Assembly: GCF_000423585.1 (NCBI RefSeq)
Contig: NZ_AUIG01000015.1
Span: forward strand, 1 to 64,000
Source of the DNA: Salinimicrobium xinjiangense DSM 19287
GTDB taxonomy: Bacteria; Bacteroidota; Bacteroidia; Flavobacteriales; Flavobacteriaceae
Reading direction: 5' to 3'
Length of the DNA: 64,000 nt
The position numbers were made by a program, and so were the translations under genes. Shown in pieces: positions 1 through 7,142 of this stretch. Position 1 is the stretch's first letter; the number at the start of each line of letters is the position of its first letter. The notes below the pieces were generated by a model. It did no database searches. It saw nothing but the letters and a program-made list of their open reading frames with translations, and had not been told where the DNA came from.

Positions 1-263
1 AGCCAGGAAAACCTACACAGAATGCTTTCATTGAACGATTCAATGGAAGTTATAGAAGAGGAGTTTTAAATAAATACATTTTTGAAGATCTGGATCAGGT
101 ACGAGAACAAACACAGGTATGGATCGATGATTACAATAATCAAAGACCTCACGATGCATTAGGAAAAATGGCTCCAATAGAATATGCAGAATATAATTCT
201 CTATTAGCGACTACAGATAAAACCAAAAACAATAATTTTATATCATCAAGCAGTTCTAATTAG
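1..263 (+). CDS. IS3-family transposase (OrfB), C-terminal fragment cut by the window edge
   Basis: The frame that begins at base 3 is open from the left edge to a TAG stop at 261-263, giving about 86 residues. It reads [19 protein letters not shown] early on, which is the block carrying the catalytic glutamate of the DDE (rve) integrase core, and later [14 protein letters not shown], the C-terminal signature of IS3-family OrfB proteins. The transposase would catalyse strand transfer of the insertion sequence. The two catalytic aspartates and the start lie outside the window, so it is not possible to say whether the element is intact. A 9 bp direct repeat and a small non-coding element begin only 16 bp after the stop, so the right end of this IS may itself have been used as an insertion target. 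Confidence 0.85.
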   Translation, partial: PGKPTQNAFIERFNGSYRRGVLNKYIFEDLDQVREQTQVWIDDYNNQRPHDALGKMAPIEYAEYNSLLATTDKTKNNNFISSSSSN

Positions 264-278
264 GGGAAGCTTACAAGC

Positions 279-287
279 ATTACAAAC
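279..287. repeat. Left copy of the 9 bp target-site duplication
   Basis: ATTACAAAC sits directly before the left inverted repeat of the 225 bp element and recurs at 513-521 directly after the right inverted repeat. Exact retention of both copies suggests a fairly recent insertion. Confidence 0.65.
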
Positions 288-512
288 CATTGTTGTCCGG
301 AAAAAGAATCTAGACCGCTCCGCTTCTAGAATCTAGAACGAAGACTTTTTCATAAGATACTGAAATTTAATGTTGTGAAAATATGTTTTCATTGGTAGAA
401 TATTTGAAATTCAAAGAACTAAAAACCACCCCCTCAGACTAATAGATGAGATCTCTGATCAGCATTAGCGGGCTTTTTCAAAGATTCCTTCTGTTTTCAT
501 CGGACAACAATG
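288..512. mobile_element. MITE-like non-autonomous element, 225 bp, with 12 bp terminal inverted repeats
   Basis: CATTGTTGTCCG at 288-299 is the exact reverse complement of CGGACAACAATG at 501-512. The segment is flanked by the direct repeat ATTACAAAC at 279-287 and 513-521 (a following C is also shared). That is the structure of a transposed element with a 9-10 bp target duplication. The interior has no credible gene. It holds a TCTAGA-rich inverted segment around 309-337. Its mobilising transposase is not in this window; a 9 bp duplication would suit IS4- or IS5-type enzymes, but this is inference. Confidence 0.7.
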
Positions 513-522
513 ATTACAAACC

Positions 523-571
523 TTGAACCTTGAACCATAAACTTTGAACCTTGAACCTTGAACCTTGAACC
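523..571. repeat. Heptameric tandem repeat (TTGAACC)
   Basis: TTGAACC occurs at 523, 530, 544, 551, 558 and 565, all in one 7 bp register, with a degenerate unit at 537. The array lies between the MITE-like element and the 3' end of smpB. Arrays with the same 7 bp period but different unit sequences occur elsewhere in the window. Confidence 0.8.
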
Positions 572-582
572 TGAAACCTGCC

Positions 583-1038
583 CTACTTATACTCCTTCTG
601 AATCCTGTCTAATTTTCGTTTGCTTTCCCGTTCTTTGATCACTTCTCTTTTGTCGTACAGCTTCTTACCTTTTGCAAGTGCGATCTGTAACTTGGCGAGT
701 CCGCGGTCATTGATGAACAGGCGTAGCGGAACAATGGTGAGACCTGAATTCTTCACCTCTTTTTCCAGTTTTTTTAATTCTTTCCGGTTGAGAAGCAGTT
801 TACGGGCATGTTTGGGATCATGATTAAAGTAGGTAGCATGAGAATACTCCTGCACCGTCATGTTGATCACAAAAAGTTCGTTATTAGAGAACTCACAAAA
901 ACTTTCGGCTATAGAAGCTTTTCCTTCCCTGATGGCCTTGATCTCAGTACCGGCCAATTTGATCCCCGCAATGTATTTATCGAGGATCTCATATTCAAAT
1001 TTTGCCTTCCGGTTCTTAATGTTAATGTCGTTCTTCAT
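583..1038 (-). CDS. smpB: SsrA-binding protein SmpB
   Basis: SmpB binds tmRNA and delivers it to stalled ribosomes for trans-translation in the cytoplasm. The product matches the family along its length: the N-terminal NRKAKFEYEI, then GIKLAGTEIKAIREGKASI, the HDPKHARKLLL block and the basic C-terminal tail GKKLYDKREVIKERE that enters the decoding centre. At about 151 residues it has normal length. I use the ATG at 1038 because the alternative GTG six bases upstream adds only two residues and the family normally starts just before NIKNRKA. It is transcribed away from the lipoprotein gene at 1161. No tmRNA gene was recognised nearby. Confidence 0.96.
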   Translation of the reverse strand: MKNDINIKNRKAKFEYEILDKYIAGIKLAGTEIKAIREGKASIAESFCEFSNNELFVINMTVQEYSHATYFNHDPKHARKLLLNRKELKKLEKEVKNSGLTIVPLRLFINDRGLAKLQIALAKGKKLYDKREVIKERESKRKLDRIQKEYK

Positions 1039-1132
1039 ACTCACAAAAATAACAAGCTTTAGCGAAACAGCATTATTTTTGGGAGATTCTTAAAGGCTGT
1101 CGGTAGAATTTCTGTTTCAGTAAAGGAATAAG

Positions 1133-1140
1133 TACTTTTG
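1133..1140 (+). promoter_or_regulatory. Possible -7 promoter box upstream of the 1161 lipoprotein gene
   Basis: TACTTTTG matches the Bacteroidota -7 consensus TAnnTTTG and lies 20 bp before the ATG at 1161. No clear TTG -33 element is present at the expected distance, so the call is tentative. Confidence 0.35.
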
Positions 1141-1160
1141 CATTCTCTAAATCCCCTGTC

Positions 1161-1907
1161 ATGAAGAAATATTTTTTCCTGTTATTTTGTATCGCTCTAA
1201 TATCCTGTAACGAAGAAGGTTCCTCTTCTGAAGCCGACAAAATAATCTCTGAAGCCATTGAAAGAGCCGGAGGGGAAAAGTACAAAAAGGCGAATATTGA
1301 ATTTGAATTCAGGAAAACGCTATATACAAGTAAGCGGAATAACGGGCAATATGAGTTTACCCGTACCATTACAGATTCCACGAATACAACCTATTATGAT
1401 GTGCTGAATAATGCCGGATTCACGCGCTTTCACGCCAACGAGCAGGTGCCTATTTCAGATTCGCTTGCCGGAGTTTATTCTGAAAGCGTAAATGCAGTAC
1501 ATTATTTTGTCCAGTTGCCTTTCGGGCTAAATGATGATGCGGTGATCAAAGAACTTGTTGGTCAGGACACCATTAATGATAAAATATATCATGAAATTAA
1601 GGTCACTTTTAAACAGGAAGGCGGGGGAGTGGACCATGAGGATATTTATATGTACTGGATAGAAAAAGATGAGTACACTGTAGATTACCTAGCTTACCGC
1701 TTTTTTGTGAATGATGGCGGAATAAGATTTAGAAAAGCGGTTAATCCCCGTACAGTGAAGGGTATCCGCTTTGTAGATTATGAAAATTATAAGACCGACG
1801 AATTATCCATTCCCCTGGAAAATCTTGATGATATGTTCCAAAAAGGGGAATTAACCAAGGTCTCTCAGATTGAGAATGAAATCCTCAAGGTAGAAATTCA
1901 GGAATAG
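1161..1907 (+). CDS. Putative lipoprotein, DUF6503-like
   Basis: The 248-residue product starts with a Sec lipoprotein signal (MKKYFFLLFCIALISC, lipidated cysteine at 16). The mature part, from about residue 25, is a single soluble domain that opens with a helix (ADKIISEAIERAGGEKYKKA) and continues as probable beta strands (FEFRKTLYTSKRNNGQYEFT, VNAVHYFVQLPFGLNDDAVI, IYMYWIEKDEYTVDYLAYRF). This resembles the LolA/LolB-like fold and the Bacteroidota DUF6503 lipoproteins, which I name from memory only. It is probably attached to the outer or inner membrane facing the periplasm. It is a single gene flanked by smpB on the other strand and repeat-like DNA downstream. No catalytic motif is visible. 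Confidence 0.85.
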   Translation: MKKYFFLLFCIALISCNEEGSSSEADKIISEAIERAGGEKYKKANIEFEFRKTLYTSKRNNGQYEFTRTITDSTNTTYYDVLNNAGFTRFHANEQVPISDSLAGVYSESVNAVHYFVQLPFGLNDDAVIKELVGQDTINDKIYHEIKVTFKQEGGGVDHEDIYMYWIEKDEYTVDYLAYRFFVNDGGIRFRKAVNPRTVKGIRFVDYENYKTDELSIPLENLDDMFQKGELTKVSQIENEILKVEIQE

Positions 1908-1914
1908 GAATAAC

Positions 1915-1970
1915 GTTCAATGTTCAAAGGACCTGTCGGCGTCCAAAGTTTAAAGTTCCCTGTTCCCGGT
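1915..1970. repeat. Degenerate heptamer-type intergenic repeat
   Basis: GTTCAAT-GTTCAAA is followed by related words (GTCCAAA, GTTTAAA, GTTCCCT, GTTCCCG) in the gap between the lipoprotein gene and the next gene. It resembles the other 7 bp period arrays of the window but is more decayed. Confidence 0.45.
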
Positions 1971-2073
1971 GCCTTAGGGCTAAAATTAAAACAGGAGCCA
2001 TCCTTACTTTTCAGATTGCGTCGAATTTGTACTTTAAATTAAAAGAGGCCAAACCAAAACCTTAAACCTTCAG

Positions 2074-2661
2074 CTAATTTTTAGGGGGCGTGATCATGAT
2101 ATGGGCACGGTGGGTGCCGGGGTCCATGATCCAGGGCATTCCCGGAGTAAAAGGTTTTTCTGGTAATCCGGTAGATTCTGCAGTAGCGTACGGGATGTAG
2201 ATCACATACCTGAAGTGGCCATCTTTTAACTCGCCGGTTTGCGGATTATAGTTTTCTTCACTGCCCGAAAGTATATAGGTCATTGCGGGAGCATCAGGCA
2301 ATTGGAGACTACCGTCTTCGGCTTCCTGCCTTCTAATGTCTCTTCTTTCCATTTCAGGTTTTCCCTCTTCGGTCAGTTGGCGACCTCGTGCCATGAATGG
2401 CTCCAGTTTTTCTGAATAGCAGGAAACACTTATTCCCTTTTTGGAAGGATCATCGGCAATACATACGAGATAATTAGTTCCCTCTCTTAAAACTACCAGC
2501 TCACCTTTATCATTATAGCCATAGACTTTAGTACTTTCCCTTAGTTCTTCGGGTGCAGCAAGAGTCGCTGTTTTTATCTGGATTTCAGCCGGCACCGGCT
2601 TCTTTTGTGCAAATAACACAGCCGGAAATATTACTATTAAAACAAAATTGAGAGCTTTCAT
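2074..2661 (-). CDS. Exported protein of unknown function
   Basis: The 195-residue product has a clear Sec signal peptide (MKALNFVLIVIFPAVLFAQ, cleavage after AQ at about residue 19) and no lipobox or further membrane segment, so it is probably periplasmic. The mature protein includes a stretch reading ESTKVYGYNDKGELVVLREG followed by two cysteines (CIADDPSKKGISVSC) that could form a disulphide, and a C-terminal region with GMPWIMDPGTHRAHIMI. The last part, with its histidine pair and tryptophan, is the most distinctive portion. I do not recognise the family. It is monocistronic, with a small membrane-protein gene upstream on the same strand about 210 bp away. Confidence 0.8.
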   Translation of the reverse strand: MKALNFVLIVIFPAVLFAQKKPVPAEIQIKTATLAAPEELRESTKVYGYNDKGELVVLREGTNYLVCIADDPSKKGISVSCYSEKLEPFMARGRQLTEEGKPEMERRDIRRQEAEDGSLQLPDAPAMTYILSGSEENYNPQTGELKDGHFRYVIYIPYATAESTGLPEKPFTPGMPWIMDPGTHRAHIMITPPKN

Positions 2662-3114
2662 TTTTTAAAAAATTTAGGATTTTAAGCTGTATAAAGATAA
2701 GAAAAAAGCAGCTGAGAATGATGTTAATATAAGTGAGAGCTCATCTAAAAGATCCGGGTAAAGTTCCAGATTATCTCCTGGAGGAGAAAAATGTTCTAAC
2801 GGAAAAAACAACAGTTTCACGGTAATTCAGTCCACAAAATAATAGTTATTCAGCAGGACTGATTGTTCCTTTATTCGAAAATATCAAAGGAATCCTCAAT
2901 TCCTGTTTGCATCTTTTTTATTTCACGGATGTTTTTCTTTATTCTGGCTTCCTGTCTTCTGTTGTAGATTAAAAAAATGACGAGGAAAAAGACGGCTATG
3001 CATGCAATTCCTGTTAGAATATATTCCATCATTTTCGAATTAGGTTCGTAAAACTAATTCAAAAAGTAATACAGCCATTGCGGAAAACCGTAATGAGCTT
3101 TATGATTAACATAA
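2662..3114. other. Intergenic region between two minus-strand genes
   Basis: Apart from the small membrane-protein gene at 2871-3032, this A+T-rich stretch holds nothing I can support: no hairpin with a T tract, no repeat related to the arrays elsewhere, and no clear promoter box. Confidence 0.5.
2871..3032 (-). CDS. Small membrane protein (53 aa)
   Basis: Minus-strand ATG at 3032 to TAA at 2871-2873. The product begins MMEYILTGIACIAVFFLVIF, a single transmembrane helix from about residue 4 to 23, followed by a basic coiled tail (NRRQEARIKKNIREIKKMQ) and an acidic end. It has one membrane span with the basic side cytoplasmic by the positive-inside rule. It resembles the many short single-span proteins of Flavobacteriaceae, but no function is known to me. 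The second ATG at 3029 is an equally good start. Coding status is inferred from hydrophobicity pattern and intact frame. Confidence 0.6.
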   Translation of the reverse strand: MMEYILTGIACIAVFFLVIFLIYNRRQEARIKKNIREIKKMQTGIEDSFDIFE

Positions 3115-4089
3115 TTAATTCCAGTCCAGTAGCCTTTGCTCGCCTTCTATTTTCTTAATTTCTGTAATATCCTGTGACATCTCAATTACTCCGCGGTAAT
3201 TTTTCTGTTTGTCCCGAACGGCAAAGTACCTGATGTAGATGAGTCGGCCCTTGAAATTGATCCAGAAAGAAGCTTCATTCTTTGTGCCTTTCCTGAATTC
3301 TTCCAGGATCTTAAGTACCGTCCCGACACTTTTTGGCGGATGGCAGAATTTTACTTCCCTGCCAATGATCCCGGCACTTCGTGGAAACACTCTTTCTTCC
3401 CCACGGTTGTAAAAAATAACCTTATCATTTTCATCAACGTAGGTAAGGTCCAGCGGCATAGTACTTAAAAGCAGGTTCACCTGCTCCACAGTCATATAAC
3501 CCTCATCATAGTGAGATGCATTTGTGGTATCAAACGAAAGCTCCCGTTTACTGTGGTCCTGCGAAGGGTGAATGTATTCTTCCTCTCTGGTTTCCGGGTA
3601 GGCTGCAGGTTCGTCTTTCAGCATCCAGCCAATTTCTTCTTCTCCCTTCCTTACTTTCTTCCAGTCTTCTTCTGAAAGTAATTCCAGCGAATTTGGAAAG
3701 AGCACGCTGTCTTCAGTTAATAACAACCTGAAAATACTGCTAACCAGGTACTGCGCATCCAGATTTACTTCAGAAAACTTCCTGTCTTCGATCTTCTTTC
3801 TCAATAACCGGAACTGCTCCCTTATAGTGTCGTGAAACGACCACATGTTTTTTGAAGGTCCCGTCCAGCCTTTTTGCTCGAGTACCGGAAACAACTGATT
3901 TTCCTTCCGCTCAAACCTTCTCTCTATCTGCTGCAGCTGATTAAAAATATTGTAGAACTTCTGGTTCTCGGTTTCAGGATCTGTTTCCAGCAGTTCCTTT
4001 CCCAATCTCTGTATCAGACTTTTTTCTTCGGAATATATATTGACAGGATGCCCCTTAGGTAATGCCGGTTTTTCTGCGATCTCACTCAT
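3115..4089 (-). CDS. Hemerythrin-like / PAS domain protein (DUF438-related)
   Basis: The 324-residue cytoplasmic protein has two parts. Residues 10-150 look like a hemerythrin-type helical bundle: GHPVNIYSEEKSLIQRL, then ERRFERKENQLFPVLEQKGW, then WSFHDTIREQFRLL and LLTEDSVLFPNSLELL. These carry His and Glu residues at the expected helical positions for a di-iron site. Residues 205-315 form a PAS domain (LLSTMPLDLTYVDENDKVIF, FPRSAGIIGREVKFCHPPKS, YRGVIEMSQDITEIK). The same order is found in DUF438/PAS_10 proteins. A role as an O2, NO or redox sensor is inferred from that family. It has no output domain, so it may act through a partner. No membrane segment is present. Confidence 0.85.
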   Translation of the reverse strand: MSEIAEKPALPKGHPVNIYSEEKSLIQRLGKELLETDPETENQKFYNIFNQLQQIERRFERKENQLFPVLEQKGWTGPSKNMWSFHDTIREQFRLLRKKIEDRKFSEVNLDAQYLVSSIFRLLLTEDSVLFPNSLELLSEEDWKKVRKGEEEIGWMLKDEPAAYPETREEEYIHPSQDHSKRELSFDTTNASHYDEGYMTVEQVNLLLSTMPLDLTYVDENDKVIFYNRGEERVFPRSAGIIGREVKFCHPPKSVGTVLKILEEFRKGTKNEASFWINFKGRLIYIRYFAVRDKQKNYRGVIEMSQDITEIKKIEGEQRLLDWN

Positions 4090-4173
4090 GGTATAAAATT
4101 TTGAGCAAAGAAAGCGGATAACTTTATCCTAAATTATGATTCAGGTCACATACAGGAACTTTAAGCAAATCCC

Positions 4174-4234
4174 AACTCTGTCAGCGGACTGAAGCAGTAC
4201 CAACCCTGTCAGCGGTTTTTAACCCTGACAGCGG
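4174..4234. repeat. Three copies of a 14 bp word around GTCAGCGG
   Basis: AACTCTGTCAGCGG (4174-4187), AACCCTGTCAGCGG (4202-4215) and AACCCTGACAGCGG (4221-4234) are direct repeats differing by single bases. No coding or promoter role is apparent. Confidence 0.65.
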
Positions 4235-4250
4235 TTCTGTACAAAAAAAA

Positions 4251-4287
4251 CAAGAGGTGTCAAAAATGACATTTTTGACACCTCTTG
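4251..4287. repeat. Perfect 18 bp-arm palindrome
   Basis: The arm CAAGAGGTGTCAAAAATG (4251-4268) and its exact reverse complement (4270-4287) are separated by one A, with A and T runs extending the stem on both sides. Transcribed in either direction it would form a very stable hairpin ending in T, so it could terminate either neighbour. Half-copies of the word occur just downstream (GACACCTCTTTTTTT, about 4328-4342) and after the tesA-like gene (AGGTGTCAAAAATG, about 31743-31756), which points to a dispersed family. Confidence 0.75.
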
Positions 4288-4420
4288 TTTTTCAACCCTT
4301 TGAGGGTTCAAAACCTTGAAGGGTTAGACACCTCTTTTTTTCCAGATGTTGGCGCGGATTATTAATCCGTGCCGTATATTATCTAATAAAAGTCGCCGAA
4401 AGAAACTTTGAGCTTTCGGT

Positions 4421-4459
4421 TTAAAGCAGCCTCTCATCCTTCTCCATATTTTCTCGCTC
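4421..4459 (-). pseudogene. Decayed duplicate of the 3' end of the glutathione peroxidase gene
   Basis: Read on the minus strand the segment encodes ERENMEKDERLL followed by TAA. The intact gene at 4707 ends [13 protein letters not shown] followed by TAA. The DNA is nearly the same over the last 35 or so bases, including the stop and the AAA that follows it. The rest of the copy is missing. The 250 bp between the two copies is filled with dispersed repeats. Confidence 0.6.
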
Positions 4460-4648
4460 CTAACACTGCATCTATCATATGATTAATTCTATGATGTAAC
4501 TGCAATCGCAAATATGTCGCCCCTCCGGGGCTCTTTTTGGAGGGGGCATTTTCTGATCCCGGCGTTAAAACACCGGGCTACCGATATTTCGCCCCTGGGG
4601 CTTTTTTTGCTGTCCGCACAAAATCTTCTACAGTCATATTCCCCGGTA

Positions 4649-4700
4649 ATCCCGCTGTTCAGCGGGGGAGGTACTGACCACTGACCACTGATCACTGATC
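4649..4700. repeat. Dispersed repeat: C/G hairpin plus ACTGATC heptamer array
   Basis: TCCCGCTGTTCAGCGGGGGAGGTAC (4649-4673, two-base loop in CCCGCTG/CAGCGGG) is followed by ACTGACC, ACTGACC, ACTGATC, ACTGATC at 4673-4700. The 25 bp hairpin block recurs exactly, inverted, at 12351-12375, again joined to a heptamer array. Confidence 0.75.
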
Positions 4701-4706
4701 ACTCTT

Positions 4707-5183
4707 TTAAAGCAACCTCTTAATATCTTCTTCCATATTTTCCGGCTTTGTGATAGGTGCAAATCTTTTTACAGGTTTTCCTTCACGGTCGATCAGGAAT
4801 TTGGTGAAATTCCACTTGATCTTGCTGCCTAACAGGCCGCCGAGTTCTTTTTTTAAATATTTGAACAGGGGATGAGCGTTTTTCCCATTTACATCCACTT
4901 TGGAGAACATTGGAAAAGTCACTCCATAGTTGACCATACAACCTTCAGCAATTGATTTTTCATCTCCCGGCTCCTGCTTTCCAAACTGATTGCAGGGGAA
5001 CCCGAGCACTACCAATCCCTCATCCTTGTATTCCTTGTAAAGCTTTTCCAGGCCTTCAAATTGTGGTGTAAATCCACATTCTGATGCAGTATTCACAACG
5101 AGGACCACCTTTCCTTTATATTCTTCCAGTTGTTTTTCTTTTCCCTGTATGTCCTTTGCTTTAAGCTGATAAAATTCACCCAT
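4707..5183 (-). CDS. Glutathione peroxidase family thiol peroxidase
   Basis: The 158-residue protein reduces hydroperoxides in the cytoplasm, in bacteria of this type usually with thioredoxin rather than glutathione. All active-site residues of the cysteine-type family are visible: peroxidatic Cys36 in [11 protein letters not shown], Gln70 in [10 protein letters not shown], and Trp124-Asn125 in [10 protein letters not shown]. The length fits the family. There is no signal peptide. The gene appears monocistronic. A second, decayed copy of its last codons lies 250 bp downstream, across a block of dispersed repeats. Confidence 0.95.
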   Translation of the reverse strand: MGEFYQLKAKDIQGKEKQLEEYKGKVVLVVNTASECGFTPQFEGLEKLYKEYKDEGLVVLGFPCNQFGKQEPGDEKSIAEGCMVNYGVTFPMFSKVDVNGKNAHPLFKYLKKELGGLLGSKIKWNFTKFLIDREGKPVKRFAPITKPENMEEDIKRLL

Positions 5184-5380
5184 AAATTTCCTTTTTTGTA
5201 AAGGTAGGAGTTTGACTGCAGATTAAAAATAAGGTGCTGATTCCTGATTCTGTAGAATGATATTTTAGTTTCTATTCCGGAAGATGAAAAAGAGGATTGA
5301 GGAATTTGTATGACCACGATCATATTTTCTTGCCAAAAATGACATTTTCTTTGCCGCTCATTTCTGCCGGGTGGGAATTT

Positions 5381-5392
5381 CTGCCGCGGCAG
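5381..5392. promoter_or_regulatory. 12 bp perfect G/C palindrome before the U32 gene
   Basis: CTGCCGCGGCAG is fully self-complementary and stands 21 bp before the ATG at 5414, in otherwise A+T-rich DNA. It could be an operator or part of a leader hairpin. The TTTCTGCCG word that enters it is also present 20 bp upstream. Confidence 0.35.
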
Positions 5393-5413
5393 CATAACTA
5401 TTGATAACAGCTC

Positions 5414-6658
5414 ATGAATAAAAATTCAGAAAAAATGGAATTGATGGCTCCCGCAGGGAATTTTGAATCGCTGCAGGCGGCTTTGGACAATGGTGCTGAT
5501 TCTGTTTATTTTGGTGTGGAACAGCTGAACATGAGAGCACGGGCCTCTATTAATTTTACAATGGACGATCTTCCTGAAATTGTAAAAAGATGTGAGGAGA
5601 AAGGGGTGCGTAGTTATCTCACTTTGAACACCATTGTTTATGATCACGATCTTTCGCTGATTAAGCATTTGCTTTCTGCAGCAAAAGACGCTGGGATCAC
5701 TGCTGTAATTGCAAGTGACCAGGCGGTGATCGCCTCGGCCCGAAGCATGGGTATTGACGTACACATTTCTACGCAGCTCAACATCACCAATATTGAAACT
5801 GTAAAATTTTACAGCCTCTTTGCCGAAACCATGGTTTTGTCGCGGGAGCTGAGTTTAAGACAGGTAAAGAAGATCACAGAGGAGATCCAAAAAGAGCAAA
5901 TTAAAGGCCCTTCAGGAGAGCTTATAAAGGTGGAGATCTTTGGACACGGAGCGCTTTGTATGGCTGTTTCAGGAAAGTGTTACCTGAGCCTGCACTCCCA
6001 CAATTCATCGGCCAATCGTGGAGCGTGTAAACAGAACTGCCGTAAAAAATACACCGTTATCGACCAGGAATCCGGTTTTGAGATCGAGATCGACAATGAA
6101 TACATGATGTCTCCAAAAGACCTTTGTACCATCAACTTTCTTGATGAGGTGATGCAGGCAGGGGTACAGGTATTGAAGATCGAGGGTCGGGGGCGTGCTC
6201 CGGAATATGTGGCTACCGTAACCAAAGCTTATCGGGAAGCTATTGATTCCTGGTACGCCGGTAAGTATTCCGAAGAAAAAGTAAATGATTGGATGGAGCG
6301 TCTCAGCACAGTCTATAACCGCGGCTTCTGGAGCGGGTATTACCTGGGGCAGAAGATGGGGGAGTGGAGCAAAACTTCCGGCTCCCAGGCTACACAAAAG
6401 AAAGTTTATGTGGGCAAGGGAGTGCATTATTTTCCCAAAGCAGGTATAGCCGAATTTAAAATTGAGGCTTACGACATCAAAAAAGGTGACAGAATTCTTA
6501 TAACAGGGCCAAGTACCGGAGCTCAGGAATTTGAGCTGCAGGAGATGTTTGTGAATGACCTGCTTACCGAAAAAGCCGGAAAAGGGGATAGCTGTACCAT
6601 CAAGGTCCCTTTTAGGGTGAGACTTTCCGATAAGCTTTATAAAATGGTGGAAGCTTAA
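5414..6658 (+). CDS. Peptidase U32 family protein, probably a tRNA-modification Fe-S enzyme
   Basis: The 414-residue protein has the U32 fold: MELMAPAGNFESLQAALDNG at the start and the family signature of clustered cysteines FGHGALCMAVSGKC...RGACKQNC (Cys182, 189, 205, 209). The N-terminal two thirds resemble a TIM barrel (VYFGVEQLNMRARA, SYLTLNTIVY, VHISTQLNITN, VLKIEGRGRAPEYV) and the C-terminal part a small beta domain. In better-studied members (TrhP, RlhA) the cysteines bind an iron-sulphur cluster used in RNA hydroxylation rather than proteolysis. The next gene, overlapping by one base, encodes a ferredoxin that is a plausible electron donor. The actual substrate cannot be told from sequence. 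Confidence 0.9.
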   Translation: MNKNSEKMELMAPAGNFESLQAALDNGADSVYFGVEQLNMRARASINFTMDDLPEIVKRCEEKGVRSYLTLNTIVYDHDLSLIKHLLSAAKDAGITAVIASDQAVIASARSMGIDVHISTQLNITNIETVKFYSLFAETMVLSRELSLRQVKKITEEIQKEQIKGPSGELIKVEIFGHGALCMAVSGKCYLSLHSHNSSANRGACKQNCRKKYTVIDQESGFEIEIDNEYMMSPKDLCTINFLDEVMQAGVQVLKIEGRGRAPEYVATVTKAYREAIDSWYAGKYSEEKVNDWMERLSTVYNRGFWSGYYLGQKMGEWSKTSGSQATQKKVYVGKGVHYFPKAGIAEFKIEAYDIKKGDRILITGPSTGAQEFELQEMFVNDLLTEKAGKGDSCTIKVPFRVRLSDKLYKMVEA

Positions 6659-6888
6659 TGGTAGTAGTGACCTTGCAGCGGAACAAGTGCATTGGATGCA
6701 ACTATTGTGTCGAACTGGCGCCGGGGCAATTCCAGATGTCCAAAAAGGACGGAAAAAGCGTGCTTTTAAAGTCGGTAGATCGTAAAGGCTTCCACACGCT
6801 AAAAGCGGCAGATCATTCCATACACGAACCTTGCGAAGCCGCAGCAAAAGCCTGTCCCGTCAAGATCATTTCAGTAAAGGAGATATAA
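6658..6888 (+). CDS. Ferredoxin, single [4Fe-4S] type
   Basis: This 76-residue protein carries one cluster-binding motif: Cys11, Cys14 and Cys17 in KCIGCNYCVE, with the fourth ligand Cys66 in the typical C-P context (KACPVKII). A further Cys59 might give a disulphide or alternative ligand. The ATG overlaps the TAA of the U32 gene (TAATG), so the two are translationally coupled. That coupling suggests it donates electrons to the U32 enzyme. It is small and cytoplasmic, without membrane segments. Confidence 0.9.
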   Translation: MVVVTLQRNKCIGCNYCVELAPGQFQMSKKDGKSVLLKSVDRKGFHTLKAADHSIHEPCEAAAKACPVKIISVKEI

Positions 6889-7109
6889 ATAACAGCGAGT
6901 TTTTCGATTTTCTTCTATCTTCTGGTTCCAGTATATATTTTCTTAATTCAGTATTGTTCATTTTTTTTACTGGGCATCCCTCTCCCTACGGTCGTCGGAT
7001 GCAGGCAGAACGAACCAAAAAGATAATTCACAAGAGAAGTTCTATTAAAACTGATATGACACGATTTGCCATCACCGCAAAAAATTCGGGGTATTCAAAA
7101 AATATTAAA

Positions 7110-7137
7110 GATTGGAATTTGGTGCTTGAAAATTGTG
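7110..7137. repeat. Short heptamer array (GATTGGA-type)
   Basis: GATTGGA, ATTTGGT, GCTTGAA, AATTGTG follow each other in a 7 bp register just beyond the 3' end of ppc. The reverse-complement words recur at 12509-12529 and 63141-63200. Confidence 0.45.
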
Positions 7138-7142
7138 TTTTG

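Larger units (their letters stand above)
4090..4706. other. Repeat-rich intergenic region (617 bp)
   Basis: This stretch is a mosaic. It holds three copies of an AACCCTGTCAGCGG-type word (4174, 4202, 4221), a long perfect palindrome (4251-4287), short AACCCT/AGGGTT hairpins (about 4293-4325), a decayed copy of the 3' end of the neighbouring gpx gene (4421-4459), C/G-rich hairpins around 4517-4605, and a dispersed repeat ending in a heptamer array (4649-4700). The minus-strand frame across 4489-4695 runs through these repeats and is not a gene. Confidence 0.75.

Noticed and set aside
583-1160. A tmRNA (ssrA) gene beside smpB
   Set aside because: The flanking sequence shows no tRNA-like acceptor or tag-coding segment; the two genes are often unlinked in this phylum.
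4489-4695. A 68-residue minus-strand frame next to the glutathione peroxidase gene
   Set aside because: It runs through C/G hairpins and heptamer repeats that recur elsewhere; composition is that of the repeats, not of a protein.
6005-6847. A 280-residue minus-strand frame opposite the U32 and ferredoxin genes
   Set aside because: Antisense shadow of two strongly supported genes. Its product is rich in Cys, His and Pro without any motif.
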